Positions 42,539 to 51,286 of a DNA stretch of 64,000 nucleotides are shown here, piece after piece. Origin of the DNA: Candidatus Sulfotelmatobacter sp. (GTDB lineage Bacteria > Acidobacteriota > Terriglobia > Terriglobales > Acidobacteriaceae); NCBI GenBank assembly GCA_030041475.1, contig JASHNU010000079.1:112685-176684 (forward strand). The letters are read 5' to 3'. A program made the translations under genes and the position numbers. Under the pieces are notes generated by a model. It was not told the DNA's origin. It worked only from the letters and a program-made list of their open reading frames with translations, and ran no database searches. Position 1 is the stretch's first letter; the number at the start of each line of letters is the position of its first letter.

Positions 42539-42598
42539 CCGCCGGGACAAACAGGTCAGAACCATTGCTGGACAGGCTATTCACCTGTTTTCCCGCGG
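42539..42598. repeat. Long imperfect hairpin between the glycosylase gene and the next gene
   Basis: CCGCCGGGACAAACAGGT ... ACCTGTTTTCCCGCGG; 8-bp core AAACAGGT/ACCTGTTT plus bulged outer stem. Confidence 0.5.
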
Positions 42599-42692
42599 GG
42601 AGGCGACGCGGCTCGGCTGTAGTCGCCGCTCTAAATTTTGGATGCATCGCATCCTGCCCCTGGCGTTTTTCATCTCATGAACCAGGGGTGAT

Positions 42693-43475
42693 ATGCACAA
42701 GGGCGACATGAGACGCTCGGCACCATTCCGGATTCTCCTTGCAGGCTCTGTCGCCATTCTGGCCATCTCAGCACTCACCTCTGGCGCGTTCGCTTCCGCC
42801 AGCGTCGTCCATTCCCAGGAAACGCCTTCTTCCATTGTGATTGGCTTCGTCGGCGGCTTTGTCCGCCACGACAACCCTCATCACGGTCCGGTGATTTTCG
42901 CGCAGCGACTCGAACAGGGGGCTCCCAGCGGAACCTATGTTCAGGTTTTCGAGAATCGCCACCGCAGGGCCGCATACAACACCATCATTCGCCTGCTTGA
43001 CCGCAATCACGACGGCGTTCTCAGCGAAGACGAGAAGGCGCAGGCGCGCATCATCCTGTATGGGCAGAGTTGGGGTGCGGCCACCGTCTTGCTCCTGGCT
43101 CGGCAACTGAATCGCACTGGCATTCCCGTCTTGCTGACCGTCCAGGTTGATACCGTTTCCAGACTCTGGCGCAACGACAAAACCATCCCGCCCAACGTCC
43201 GCGCGGCCGCCAACTTTTATCAGCGCCATGGCCTCGTTCGCGGGCAGCCTCACATCGTTGCCGCCGATCCTGCCCGAACCCAGATTGTTGGCAACTTCCT
43301 CTTCGACTACAAAGAATCCCCCGTGAAGTGCGAAGGATATTCGTGGCTCGACCGCCATGTCACCCCCAGCCACATGCAGATCGAGTGCGATCCCAGCGTC
43401 TGGACTCAGGTCGAAAACCTGGTGCGCCAGCGCCTCGAACCGCGGCCGGCGGCCGTGGCTGCGGCTCAGCCTTAG
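42693..43475 (+). CDS. Secreted alpha/beta-hydrolase-like protein with embedded EF-hand-like loop
   Basis: 260 aa; signal peptide; LYGQSWGAAT nucleophile-elbow-like motif; DRNHDGVLSEDE. Confidence 0.7.
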   Translation: MHKGDMRRSAPFRILLAGSVAILAISALTSGAFASASVVHSQETPSSIVIGFVGGFVRHDNPHHGPVIFAQRLEQGAPSGTYVQVFENRHRRAAYNTIIRLLDRNHDGVLSEDEKAQARIILYGQSWGAATVLLLARQLNRTGIPVLLTVQVDTVSRLWRNDKTIPPNVRAAANFYQRHGLVRGQPHIVAADPARTQIVGNFLFDYKESPVKCEGYSWLDRHVTPSHMQIECDPSVWTQVENLVRQRLEPRPAAVAAAQP

Positions 43476-43655
43476 TCCCTCCCCACCTCGGGTTTGTAAA
43501 CGCCAAGCATCCAATTTCAGCAAACTGCACTCGAAACGAAGAACGGCCCCGTGTGCCTGTGGCGAGGCCATACACTGTCCCCCACCCCCAAAATTCGCAA
43601 GTCGATTACCTTTGGTGTCTTGGACGAAAACTCCGAGGGACGATAAAGTGGCATA

Positions 43656-44816
43656 TTGATGGCCTTGCATCTTAAACCTGGACCCTTCAAAGCTGGACTG
43701 GTCGCCCTCACCTTGCTCACCCTGAGCTGGACACTGGCTTCCTCGGCGCAGGACTCCGGCCAGGCCCCAGCCGATCAGCAGCGCAGCGAAGCGGCCAAGC
43801 CGACGGAAGCGGCCCCCGACGGGAGTCCGCCGTCCGACCGTCATTCCGGAAGCATCAGCGGAACGGTGCTGGATCAAACCGGGGCAGTCGTTCCCGGTGC
43901 CGAAGTTCAACTCATTGAGAAACCTCTTGGCGCAAGTCAGCCGGCTCCGCAGGCAGTCGTTTCCCGCAGCGACGGTCAGTTCTCCTTCACCAACGTCCGT
44001 CCCGGTCCGTTTCAGCTGAACGTTACGTCCGAAGGATTCTCCCCGCAAACCATCTCCGGAACCCTCGGCTCAGGACAGAGCGATCAGGTACCGCCCATCA
44101 TGCTGGCGGTTGCCACCAGGATCACTGAGGTCAATGTTTCCCTCACCCGCGAGGAAATCGCCGAAGAAGCGGAAGTCGAGCTGAAGATCGAAGAGAAACA
44201 GCGCATCCTGGGAGCGCTTCCTAATTTTTACGTCACCTACAACCCCAACGCCGCCCCTCTTACGCCGAAACAGAAATTCAGGCTCGCGGCCCGAAACGTG
44301 ATCGATCCCTTTACTTTCGTGATCGTGGGCGGCACCGCCGGCATGCAGCAGGCCCAGAATCACTTCCGCGGATATGGCCAGGGCTCCGAAGGTTATGCCA
44401 AGCGCTTCGCCGCCAACTATGGCGACACGCTTTCGGGCACTTTCATCGGCCAAGCCATCCTTCCCGCACTCCTGAAGCAAGACCCTCGTTATTTCTACAA
44501 AGGGACCGGCAGCTTCCGCGCCCGGGCTCTGTATGCCATCGCCAACGCCGTGATTTGCAAGGGCGACAACCGCCGCTGGCAGCCCAACTACTCGAATGTG
44601 CTCGGAAGCCTGGCTGCGGGCGGTATTTCCAACCTTTACTACCCGGCCCAGGACCGCGACGGCTTAACCCTGACCTTCGAAAATGCCGCCGTCGGCCTCG
44701 GCTCGTCTGCGATTTTCAATCTGATGCAGGAATTCGTCATCCGCCATTTCACCCCCAAGCTCCCCAAGCAGGATCCGCCGCCCCCCGCCAACATTGGGAC
44801 GACCATCCATAACTAG
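43656..44816 (+). CDS. Carboxypeptidase-regulatory-like domain (Cna B-type) protein
   Basis: 386 aa; SGTVLDQTGAVVPGAEVQLIEKPLG...FSFTNVRPGPFQLNVTSEGFSPQTISG. Confidence 0.85.
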   Translation: MMALHLKPGPFKAGLVALTLLTLSWTLASSAQDSGQAPADQQRSEAAKPTEAAPDGSPPSDRHSGSISGTVLDQTGAVVPGAEVQLIEKPLGASQPAPQAVVSRSDGQFSFTNVRPGPFQLNVTSEGFSPQTISGTLGSGQSDQVPPIMLAVATRITEVNVSLTREEIAEEAEVELKIEEKQRILGALPNFYVTYNPNAAPLTPKQKFRLAARNVIDPFTFVIVGGTAGMQQAQNHFRGYGQGSEGYAKRFAANYGDTLSGTFIGQAILPALLKQDPRYFYKGTGSFRARALYAIANAVICKGDNRRWQPNYSNVLGSLAAGGISNLYYPAQDRDGLTLTFENAAVGLGSSAIFNLMQEFVIRHFTPKLPKQDPPPPANIGTTIHN

Positions 44817-44961
44817 CCGTCTTTTCAGCGATTCCGCCCGGTGTCCCATCTCGTGCAACTTTCGTTCGGCAGCGGTGTTCTAATGAAGTAGGATTGAAAA
44901 AGGTGGTCTGCCCGCCAGGGCAAGTGACCGCCATTGAAGTTGGAAGGTGGAGGGCGCTGAT

Positions 44962-45756
44962 ATGAGATCCACCTGCATGCACGCTTTTCTTACCGGCATT
45001 GCCTCGCTCGCTCTCGTGTGTCTGCCTACAAATCTCTTCGCCCAGCACGGTGGCGGTGGCCACGGCGGCGGCGGAGGCGGTGGCTTCCATGGCGGTGGCG
45101 GCGGAGGCTTCCACGGTGGTGGCGGCGGTAGTTCCCACGGAGGTGGTGGCGGCTTCGGCGGATCCCACGGTGGCGGTTACGGTTACCACGGCGGGGGTTA
45201 CGGCGGATACCACGGTAGCGCAGGCGGCTTTGGTCGCGGCTCGTCAGGAAGCATGCGCGGAGAATCCGCTGCCAGCGGCCGCGCCTGGTCCTGGGAGGGC
45301 CATAGCGGTGCCCGTGACACCTCGCCCGGCTTCCACTCCTTCGGATCAGGCAACAGCAGCGCCGCCAGATCGGCCGCCGCAGGCTCATCGTCTAGGAGCA
45401 CAAGCGGCGCCTCTATTCATTCCGGAACTAGCAACGGTCAGTTCCACTCCTTCGGAGGCACTCACAACGCTGCTGCTTCCACAGTGGCCGGCTCGCACTT
45501 CGCCACCACTGGATCCATTGCCCGCGCGAACTTCGGATTCGCCAATGGCTGGCGCGGCGGCTGGGGCTGGCGTGGAGGCTGGGGATGGGGCTGGGGCGGC
45601 TGGGGTTGGGGACTCGGTTGGTGGGGTCCCGGCTGGGGATGGGGTTGGGGCCCGTTCTGGGCGTGGCCACCGTACTGGTATAACCCGTGGTGGTGGGACT
45701 ACAGCTATCCCCAAGCGTACATTTACCCGTACCCCGACTCGGATTCGAGCTACTAG
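44962..45756 (+). CDS. Secreted glycine/histidine/tryptophan-rich low-complexity protein
   Basis: Signal peptide MRSTCMHAFLTGIASLALVCLPTNLFAQ; HGGGGHGGGGGGGFHGGGGGGFHGGGGGSS; W/G-rich C-terminus. Confidence 0.75.
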   Translation: MRSTCMHAFLTGIASLALVCLPTNLFAQHGGGGHGGGGGGGFHGGGGGGFHGGGGGSSHGGGGGFGGSHGGGYGYHGGGYGGYHGSAGGFGRGSSGSMRGESAASGRAWSWEGHSGARDTSPGFHSFGSGNSSAARSAAAGSSSRSTSGASIHSGTSNGQFHSFGGTHNAAASTVAGSHFATTGSIARANFGFANGWRGGWGWRGGWGWGWGGWGWGLGWWGPGWGWGWGPFWAWPPYWYNPWWWDYSYPQAYIYPYPDSDSSY

Positions 45757-45826
45757 TTTTGGCGTGTAGGTGAGGTTATAGGCGACGTCGTGGGATGGCA
45801 CATCGCGACGTCGCTTTTGTTTCGCA

Positions 45827-46678
45827 TCAGCGATAAGGTGCCAGCACGACGTTATCAATCAGCCGCGTCGCCCCCACATACGCCGCGACCGCGACCAGCG
45901 CACCATCAGAAACGTCCGCTACCGGATCCAGCGTCTCCGCGTCAACGATTTCGAAATAATCCAGACGCACCGCCTCTGCGTTCTCAAATTCGGCCCGCCC
46001 TGCCGCAGCCAGCTTTGCAGCATCCCGTTCGCCGGCACGCGCCAACTCCTCCACACGCATTAAGGAACGATGCAGCACCAGCGCTTCCCTCCGTTGTTTC
46101 GCGTCGAGGTACGCATTGCGCGAGCTCATGGCCAGCCCATCGGCCTCGCGCACAATCGGACACACCACAATCTCCACCGCGAAATTCAGATCGCGCACCA
46201 TCCGCCGGATCACCGCAACTTGGGCAGCGTCTTTTTGCCCGAAGAACGCCACGTCCGGTTCGACGACATGAAACAACTTGCTGACCACCGTCGTGACTCC
46301 GCGAAAATGTCCGGGCCGTGAACGGCCGTCCAGCTTGCTGCACAGGTCCTCCACCGTCACCCAGGTCACTGCTCCCGCCGGGTACATCTCTTCCACACTC
46401 GGCGCGAATACCAATTCCACGCCTTCCCGCTCCAGCATCTCCCGGTCGCGCTCGAAGGGCCGCGGATATTTCGCCAAATCTTCATTGGGCCCAAACTGCG
46501 TGGGATTCACAAAAATCGACGCCGCCACAGCATCGCACTGCGCTCGCGCCGACCCCACCAGCGAGAGATGCCCCTCATGCAGCGCACCCATGGTCGGCAC
46601 CAGTCCGAGGCGCTTGCCCGCGCCCCGGAGAGCACGGCTCGCCGCCCTCATTTCATCAATGGTCGTAAAAATCTTCAA
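45827..46678 (-). CDS. panC: Pantoate--beta-alanine ligase
   Basis: LVPTMGALHEGHLSLV, FVNPTQFGPNEDLAKYPR, HFRGVTTVVSKLFHVVEPDVAFFGQKDAAQ; TTG start at 46678 preferred because the ATG at 46708 lies within a dispersed hairpin repeat. Confidence 0.93.
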   Translation of the reverse strand: MKIFTTIDEMRAASRALRGAGKRLGLVPTMGALHEGHLSLVGSARAQCDAVAASIFVNPTQFGPNEDLAKYPRPFERDREMLEREGVELVFAPSVEEMYPAGAVTWVTVEDLCSKLDGRSRPGHFRGVTTVVSKLFHVVEPDVAFFGQKDAAQVAVIRRMVRDLNFAVEIVVCPIVREADGLAMSSRNAYLDAKQRREALVLHRSLMRVEELARAGERDAAKLAAAGRAEFENAEAVRLDYFEIVDAETLDPVADVSDGALVAVAAYVGATRLIDNVVLAPYR

Positions 46679-46702
46679 ATGTCCATGTAGGGACAGCGGG
46701 TG

Positions 46703-46743
46703 CCCCATCCTAAATTCGTGCCTTTTGCGAATTTAGGGTGGGG
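46703..46743. repeat. Dispersed GCGGGTGCCCCAYCCTA-type hairpin repeat, copy 1
   Basis: CCCCATCCTAAATTCG-tgcctttt(g)-CGAATTTAGGGTGGGG, 16-bp stem with one T:G. Confidence 0.75.
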
Positions 46744-46756
46744 ATTTTCGTCGAAC

Positions 46757-46972
46757 CTATCTCGCCACCACCGGCACGTCGTGCTTCGCCGCCCAGATCA
46801 GCGCGATAAACCAGCCGATCACCGTCCATCCCAGGAAGAAGTTCAGCAGAAAGATGGCCAGCGTGTCGCGTTTTTCGCGGATCAGGGCAATGATCGACGG
46901 CAGGAAGTACATCACGAACGGCAAGCCGAAGAACGGGAAGAAGAAGAAATGCGCCAGGTGATGCATACTCAT
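46757..46972 (-). CDS. Superinfection immunity protein-like small membrane protein
   Basis: 71 aa; PSIIALIREKRDTLAIFLLNFFLGWTVIGWFIALIWAAK (Imm_superinfect-type family). Confidence 0.8.
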   Translation of the reverse strand: MSMHHLAHFFFFPFFGLPFVMYFLPSIIALIREKRDTLAIFLLNFFLGWTVIGWFIALIWAAKHDVPVVAR

Positions 46973-47096
46973 GCCTCCTCGCCTGCTACTAGCCTAGCAC
47001 CGCCGCACTTCGCGTGCGAGCATGGTGCTTCCGCTGCGTGAAGATACGTATGGAGCCAGCGTGCAGTTCCGTCGTATCGGCGCAGATCCGTGGCCC

Positions 47097-48014
47097 TTAG
47101 CGCGCCATCGCCCGCTTCCGCGCCAGCACCGTCTCCAGGCTCGCCTTCGTCTCTTTCGGCAGATGATACGACTCCTCATCCGACGGATATTGCCGAGACT
47201 TCACGTCCGCGCGGAATTCCTGCACCGACTTCATGATCAGCGCCGCCGCGTCGCCATACCGCCGCACAAACTTCGCCGGCGGCCCAAACGTCAGGTTCAT
47301 TATGTCGTGAAACACCAGCACCTGCCCGTCGCATTCCGGCCCCGCGCCAATCCCGATGGTCGGTGTGCTCACTTCATTCGTGATCATCGCCGCCACTTCC
47401 CGCGGAATTCCCTCCAGGTACAGACACGCCACGCCCGCCCGGTCGAGAGCCACCGCGTCGCGCATCAGTTGCTCGATCCCGCTCAGGCTCTTGCCCTGCA
47501 CCTTGTACCCGCCCATCACGTTGACCGACTGTGGCGTCAGGCCAATGTGTCCGGCGACTGGAATCTCTGCGTCGATGATCTGCCGGATCACCTCCGCCCG
47601 CTTCTCGCCGCCTTCCACCTTGACCGCTTCCGCACCTCCTTCCTTCACAAAGCGCATGGCGTTCGCCACCGCGGCTTTCGCGTCCACCTGGTACGCTCCA
47701 TACGGCATGTCGGCGACCAGCAGAGCGCTCTTCACGCCCCGCCGCACCGCTTTCACGTGGTGCAGCATCTCGTCCATGGTGATCGTAAGCGTGTTCTCGT
47801 AACCCAGCATCGCCTGGGCCAGCGAATCGCCCACCAGCACAATGTCAATGCCGGCATCGTCGACCAGGCGCGCCGTGGCGTAATCGTACGCAGTCAGGCA
47901 GGTAATTGGTTCGTGGGTGAGTTTGTGTTCCCGCAGAGTTGCGGTCGTAACCTTCGGGCGTGATTCGCCTTCTCGAGAAAGGCCGAAACGCCCGCTGATC
48001 GGGGTGAGACTCAT
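47097..48014 (-). CDS. panB: 3-methyl-2-oxobutanoate hydroxymethyltransferase
   Basis: PITCLTAYDYATARLVDDAGIDIVLVGDSLAQAMLGYENTLTITMDEMLHH; internal start chosen. Confidence 0.95.
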   Translation of the reverse strand: MSLTPISGRFGLSREGESRPKVTTATLREHKLTHEPITCLTAYDYATARLVDDAGIDIVLVGDSLAQAMLGYENTLTITMDEMLHHVKAVRRGVKSALLVADMPYGAYQVDAKAAVANAMRFVKEGGAEAVKVEGGEKRAEVIRQIIDAEIPVAGHIGLTPQSVNVMGGYKVQGKSLSGIEQLMRDAVALDRAGVACLYLEGIPREVAAMITNEVSTPTIGIGAGPECDGQVLVFHDIMNLTFGPPAKFVRRYGDAAALIMKSVQEFRADVKSRQYPSDEESYHLPKETKASLETVLARKRAMAR

Positions 48015-48301
48015 GATGTCCTCCAGTGCCCCTCCGGCCCAGCCGGATAGAGCCTGTACACGCATCTTGGCGCTTACATCATTCGATACAGCTGCACCTA
48101 TTGTAGCTGCAAAAAGTCCGTTAGGTCGATATCTAGAATAGCCAATCCCCTCAATGACTTACAGTGCCCGATGTCATTCCGAACGCGCCGAGAAGCGGCG
48201 GGTGAGGAACCTGCTGCTACCCGTGCAAGGGGGCAAAGGGCACGGCTTTAGCCAGACGTCTCAGCAAATCCAGGGGCTTTAGCCCCTTGAGGGCCAATAA
48301 T

Positions 48302-48364
48302 GTAAGACGTGTCTCACTTATCTTACTTGAAGCCATATGGTAAGATACGGCCATGTCATCTTAC
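48302..48364 (+). promoter_or_regulatory. Predicted vapBC operator: two GTAAGAY-N11-ATCTTAC dyads
   Basis: GTAAGAC 48302-48308 / ATCTTAC 48320-48326; GTAAGAT 48340-48346 / ATCTTAC 48358-48364; the second dyad spans the ATG at 48353. Confidence 0.7.
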
Positions 48365-48613
48365 CGGACCGTAATCAGCTCCAAAGGCCAAGTCGTCATT
48401 CCCGCCGAGTTGCGCGACGAACTCGGCCTCGCCAGAGGCACGCGCGCCACTTGGACCAAGGAAAACGGCCGCCTCATATTGACTCCTATCAACGAACGGC
48501 TCCTTGACGAGATTCAGGGATGCCTGAAACCCCGTCCGGGCGAGCCTTCAGCATTCGAAGCTCATCTCGAGGAACGTGAACGCGAGCGTCGTCGCGAGCG
48601 AGAGCGCCGGTAA
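48353..48613 (+). CDS. AbrB/SpoVT-domain antitoxin (VapB-like)
   Basis: 86 aa; RTVISSKGQVVIPAELRDELGLARGTRATW. Confidence 0.9.
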   Translation: MSSYRTVISSKGQVVIPAELRDELGLARGTRATWTKENGRLILTPINERLLDEIQGCLKPRPGEPSAFEAHLEERERERRRERERR

Positions 48614-48622
48614 GCGCCTGTT

Positions 48623-49039
48623 ATGCGCCGCTACGTTCTCGATGCGAATGCTTTAATTGGTTTTTTCGAGGATCGGGAGACCGCATCCGCAAAAGTACGC
48701 CGGATGCTCAGTGAATCGCTCCGCACCGAATTGCCTTTGCTGATGTCGGCGGTGAACTGGGGCGAAGTTTTCTACATGGAGTGGCGCTACCATGGCGAAG
48801 CTAAAGCCCGCGCGATCGAATCCTACTTGCACCGCTTGCCCATCGCCGTTATCCCGGCTGACCTCGACCGCGCCACGCGTGCCGCTGCGCTCAAGCAGAA
48901 GCACAACCTCGGTTACGCCGATTCTTTCGCTGCCGAACTCGCAATCGCACGCAGGGCGACGCTGGTCACCGCCGATCCCGAGTTTTTAAAGCTGGGGAAG
49001 ATCCTGCCGGTGTGCCCGCTCCCGCGCCACGAGAAGTAG
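48623..49039 (+). CDS. PIN-domain toxin (VapC-like ribonuclease)
   Basis: 138 aa; RYVLDANALIGFFEDRETA, NLGYADSFAAELA, LVTADPEF. Confidence 0.9.
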   Translation: MRRYVLDANALIGFFEDRETASAKVRRMLSESLRTELPLLMSAVNWGEVFYMEWRYHGEAKARAIESYLHRLPIAVIPADLDRATRAAALKQKHNLGYADSFAAELAIARRATLVTADPEFLKLGKILPVCPLPRHEK

Positions 49040-49083
49040 CCGTCACGAGCTAACGGCTAACGACGAGCAACCAACGACCGCTC

Positions 49084-49749
49084 TCACGCGCTCGCCGCTT
49101 CCTGCCCGCCCAGCGGCAGGAAATATTGCGTGCCCTTGATCGGCTCACTCACCTTGCGCAGCAGCTCTTGCAGATCTTCGTTGCGATCGACGAAATCAAT
49201 CTCCGACGTGTTCACGATCAGCAAATCCGACGACGTGTAATGAAAAAAGAAGTGCTCATAGGCCTTGACCACTTCCCCGAGATACTCGTCGTTCACCGCC
49301 CGCTCGCCCGGCGCGTTCTTCTTCTTGAGCCGCTTCTTCAGTACCTCGGGCGTGGCCTGCAGATAAATCACCAGGTCGGGCGTGGGCAACTGTTCGCGAA
49401 AGTGGTTGTAGTAGCGGTTGTACGTGTCGAGTTCCTGATCGTTCAGGTTGAGGCAGGCAAACAGCTTGTCTTTTTCAAAAATAAAGTCCGCAACCACCAT
49501 CCGCCGCGAGCGTGCCCCCAGATCAAGCGCCTGCAGCTGCTCGAACCGTCGCACCAGGAACGCCAGCTGCGCCTGAAACGCCGCCCCTCGCTCGCCCTCA
49601 TAAAAGGCCTCGAGAAACGGATTCTGCTCCGGCTCCATCACCCGCTGCGCGTTCAGCCGTTCCGCCAGAATGCGCGCCAGCGTGGTCTTGCCCACCCGGA
49701 TGGGACCCTCCACTGCGATGTAACGGGGCAGCTCAAAAAGATTGGCCAT
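49084..49749 (-). CDS. Deoxynucleoside kinase
   Basis: 221 aa; YIAVEGPIRVGKTTLARILAERL; LVIYLQATPEVLKKRLKKK. Confidence 0.92.
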   Translation of the reverse strand: MANLFELPRYIAVEGPIRVGKTTLARILAERLNAQRVMEPEQNPFLEAFYEGERGAAFQAQLAFLVRRFEQLQALDLGARSRRMVVADFIFEKDKLFACLNLNDQELDTYNRYYNHFREQLPTPDLVIYLQATPEVLKKRLKKKNAPGERAVNDEYLGEVVKAYEHFFFHYTSSDLLIVNTSEIDFVDRNEDLQELLRKVSEPIKGTQYFLPLGGQEAASA

Positions 49750-49884
49750 GTTCTATCTGAAACGCTTGCGTGAGACGCCGCCTGCAGAAACTGGAAACCG
49801 CAGGATATCCCGGATGCGTCTCACTGACAATTGCGCGATGAGTTAACACATGAGGAAAACCATTTCAGATTGAAATTGCGGGTG

Positions 49885-49914
49885 CCCCACCCTACGCGGT
49901 TTTCGTAGGGTGGG
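49885..49914. repeat. Dispersed GCGGGTGCCCCACCCTA-type hairpin repeat, copy 2
   Basis: CCCACCCTACG-cggtttt-CGTAGGGTGGG within GCGGGTGCCCCACCC..., same layout as 46703-46743. Confidence 0.7.
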
Positions 49915-50049
49915 ATTCATCACGCGGGTGGCCCACTTCCGCACGTTCTTTGCGCGAGAAGTGGGGTGTCGGCAGGTGTTCAATCCGAAATCTAAGATCT
50001 ACAATCCGAAATCGCCAATCCGCTATCCGCTATCCGCTACAATCCCTCC

Positions 50050-50760
50050 ATGCTCGGAGCCCTGATCGCCGGAGGCGCTGCCGCTGCGGCAGTCGCCGCC
50101 GGCTACCAATCCATGTGGCCCACCGGCCAATGGTACGGCCGCACCTTTATCGGCGCTTCGCGCGGGAGCAAACAACTCGCCCTCACCTACGACGACGGCC
50201 CCAACGATCCCCACACTCTGCGCCTGCTCGAAGTTCTCGCCCGGCACGGTGTCCACGCGACTTTCTTTCTCATCGGCCGCTACATCAAGCAACGCCCCGA
50301 CATCGTTCGCGAAATCGCGAAAGCCGGTCACGCCATCGGCAACCACACCTTCACCCATTCCTTGTTGATCTTCAAGAGCGAATCTGAAATTCGCCGCCAG
50401 CTCACCGACTGCCGAGCTACCCTCGACGACGCCATCGGGGACGCTGGAAAACCCGCCAATCTCTTCCGCCCGCCCTTCGGCGGACGCCGCCCCGCCGTCC
50501 TCCGCATCGCCCGCGAACTCGGCCTCGAATCTGTGATGTGGAACGTCACCGGCTACGACTGGAACGCCGCGCCGGCAGATGTAATCGAACGAAAAGTCTC
50601 ACGTCGGATTCGCGGCGGCGACGTCATCTTGCTTCACGACGGCGGCCACAAACGCATGGGCGCCGACCGCTCCCAAACCGTCCTCGCCACCGATCACCTG
50701 ATCACCCGCTACATGCGCGACGGCTATCAATTCGTCACCATCCCGCAGATGATGAAGTAG
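50050..50760 (+). CDS. Polysaccharide deacetylase family protein
   Basis: 236 aa; LALTYDDGPNDPHTLRLLEVLARHGVHATFFLIGRYI, GNHTFTH, RPPFGGRRPAVL, ILLHDGG. Confidence 0.93.
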   Translation: MLGALIAGGAAAAAVAAGYQSMWPTGQWYGRTFIGASRGSKQLALTYDDGPNDPHTLRLLEVLARHGVHATFFLIGRYIKQRPDIVREIAKAGHAIGNHTFTHSLLIFKSESEIRRQLTDCRATLDDAIGDAGKPANLFRPPFGGRRPAVLRIARELGLESVMWNVTGYDWNAAPADVIERKVSRRIRGGDVILLHDGGHKRMGADRSQTVLATDHLITRYMRDGYQFVTIPQMMK

Positions 50761-50762
50761 CC

Positions 50763-51224
50763 CTAGTCTTTTTTGATGATCTTCGGGATGTGCTGACCGA
50801 GCATCTGCTCAAAAGCACTTTGCTGCTCAGAATTCTGCAACACGCGCTTCGGAATCACCGTGAATGTACGGGAGCTGTAGTAGAGAAGGTAAGAGTGGGC
50901 ATCGATCAAAACCCGCGAATACAGGCTCCACTGAAGTTGGGAATCGATATGCGCCGTGCGGAAGTGAATTCCTTGGGGCGAGAACGTGAGCGAATAATCA
51001 TCGCGAAACTTCGGCTGGAACCGGAAAGCGAGGGGAGGGACGACGATAAAAGCGCCAACGAGAATCAGGCCAAACGCAACCGAAGCTACTACACAAAATA
51101 CTCCGAACGAGTGCCATGTCGGTAAACGCCAGAAGTACGCGCCCGCCACCGCCAGTAAGATGGCCATCACAAGATCGAACTTCGGGCGCATATACGACGC
51201 ATAGTGCAGGCGCATTGCCCTCAC
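50763..51224 (-). CDS. YcxB-like membrane protein
   Basis: 153 aa; two TM segments; YSLTFSPQGIHFRTAHIDSQLQWSLYSRVLIDAHSYLLYYSSRTFTVIPKR. Confidence 0.75.
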   Translation of the reverse strand: MRAMRLHYASYMRPKFDLVMAILLAVAGAYFWRLPTWHSFGVFCVVASVAFGLILVGAFIVVPPLAFRFQPKFRDDYSLTFSPQGIHFRTAHIDSQLQWSLYSRVLIDAHSYLLYYSSRTFTVIPKRVLQNSEQQSAFEQMLGQHIPKIIKKD

Positions 51225-51286
51225 ATAGTCGCGCTGAGAGTAACGGAACAGGAGCTCAATTGTTGGTCCATGAAAAGCGCTCGTGA

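Noticed and set aside
42768-44048. 426-aa minus ORF across two + strand genes
   Set aside because: Spans two genes with signal peptides and recognisable domains on the + strand, so it is a shadow ORF.
45050-45240. GGCGG-rich tandem repeats
   Set aside because: Explained by the glycine-rich protein coded here; no CRISPR-like spacing.
47022-47963. 313-aa + strand ORF opposite panB
   Set aside because: Antisense shadow ORF; His/Arg-rich composition typical of GC-rich reverse frames.
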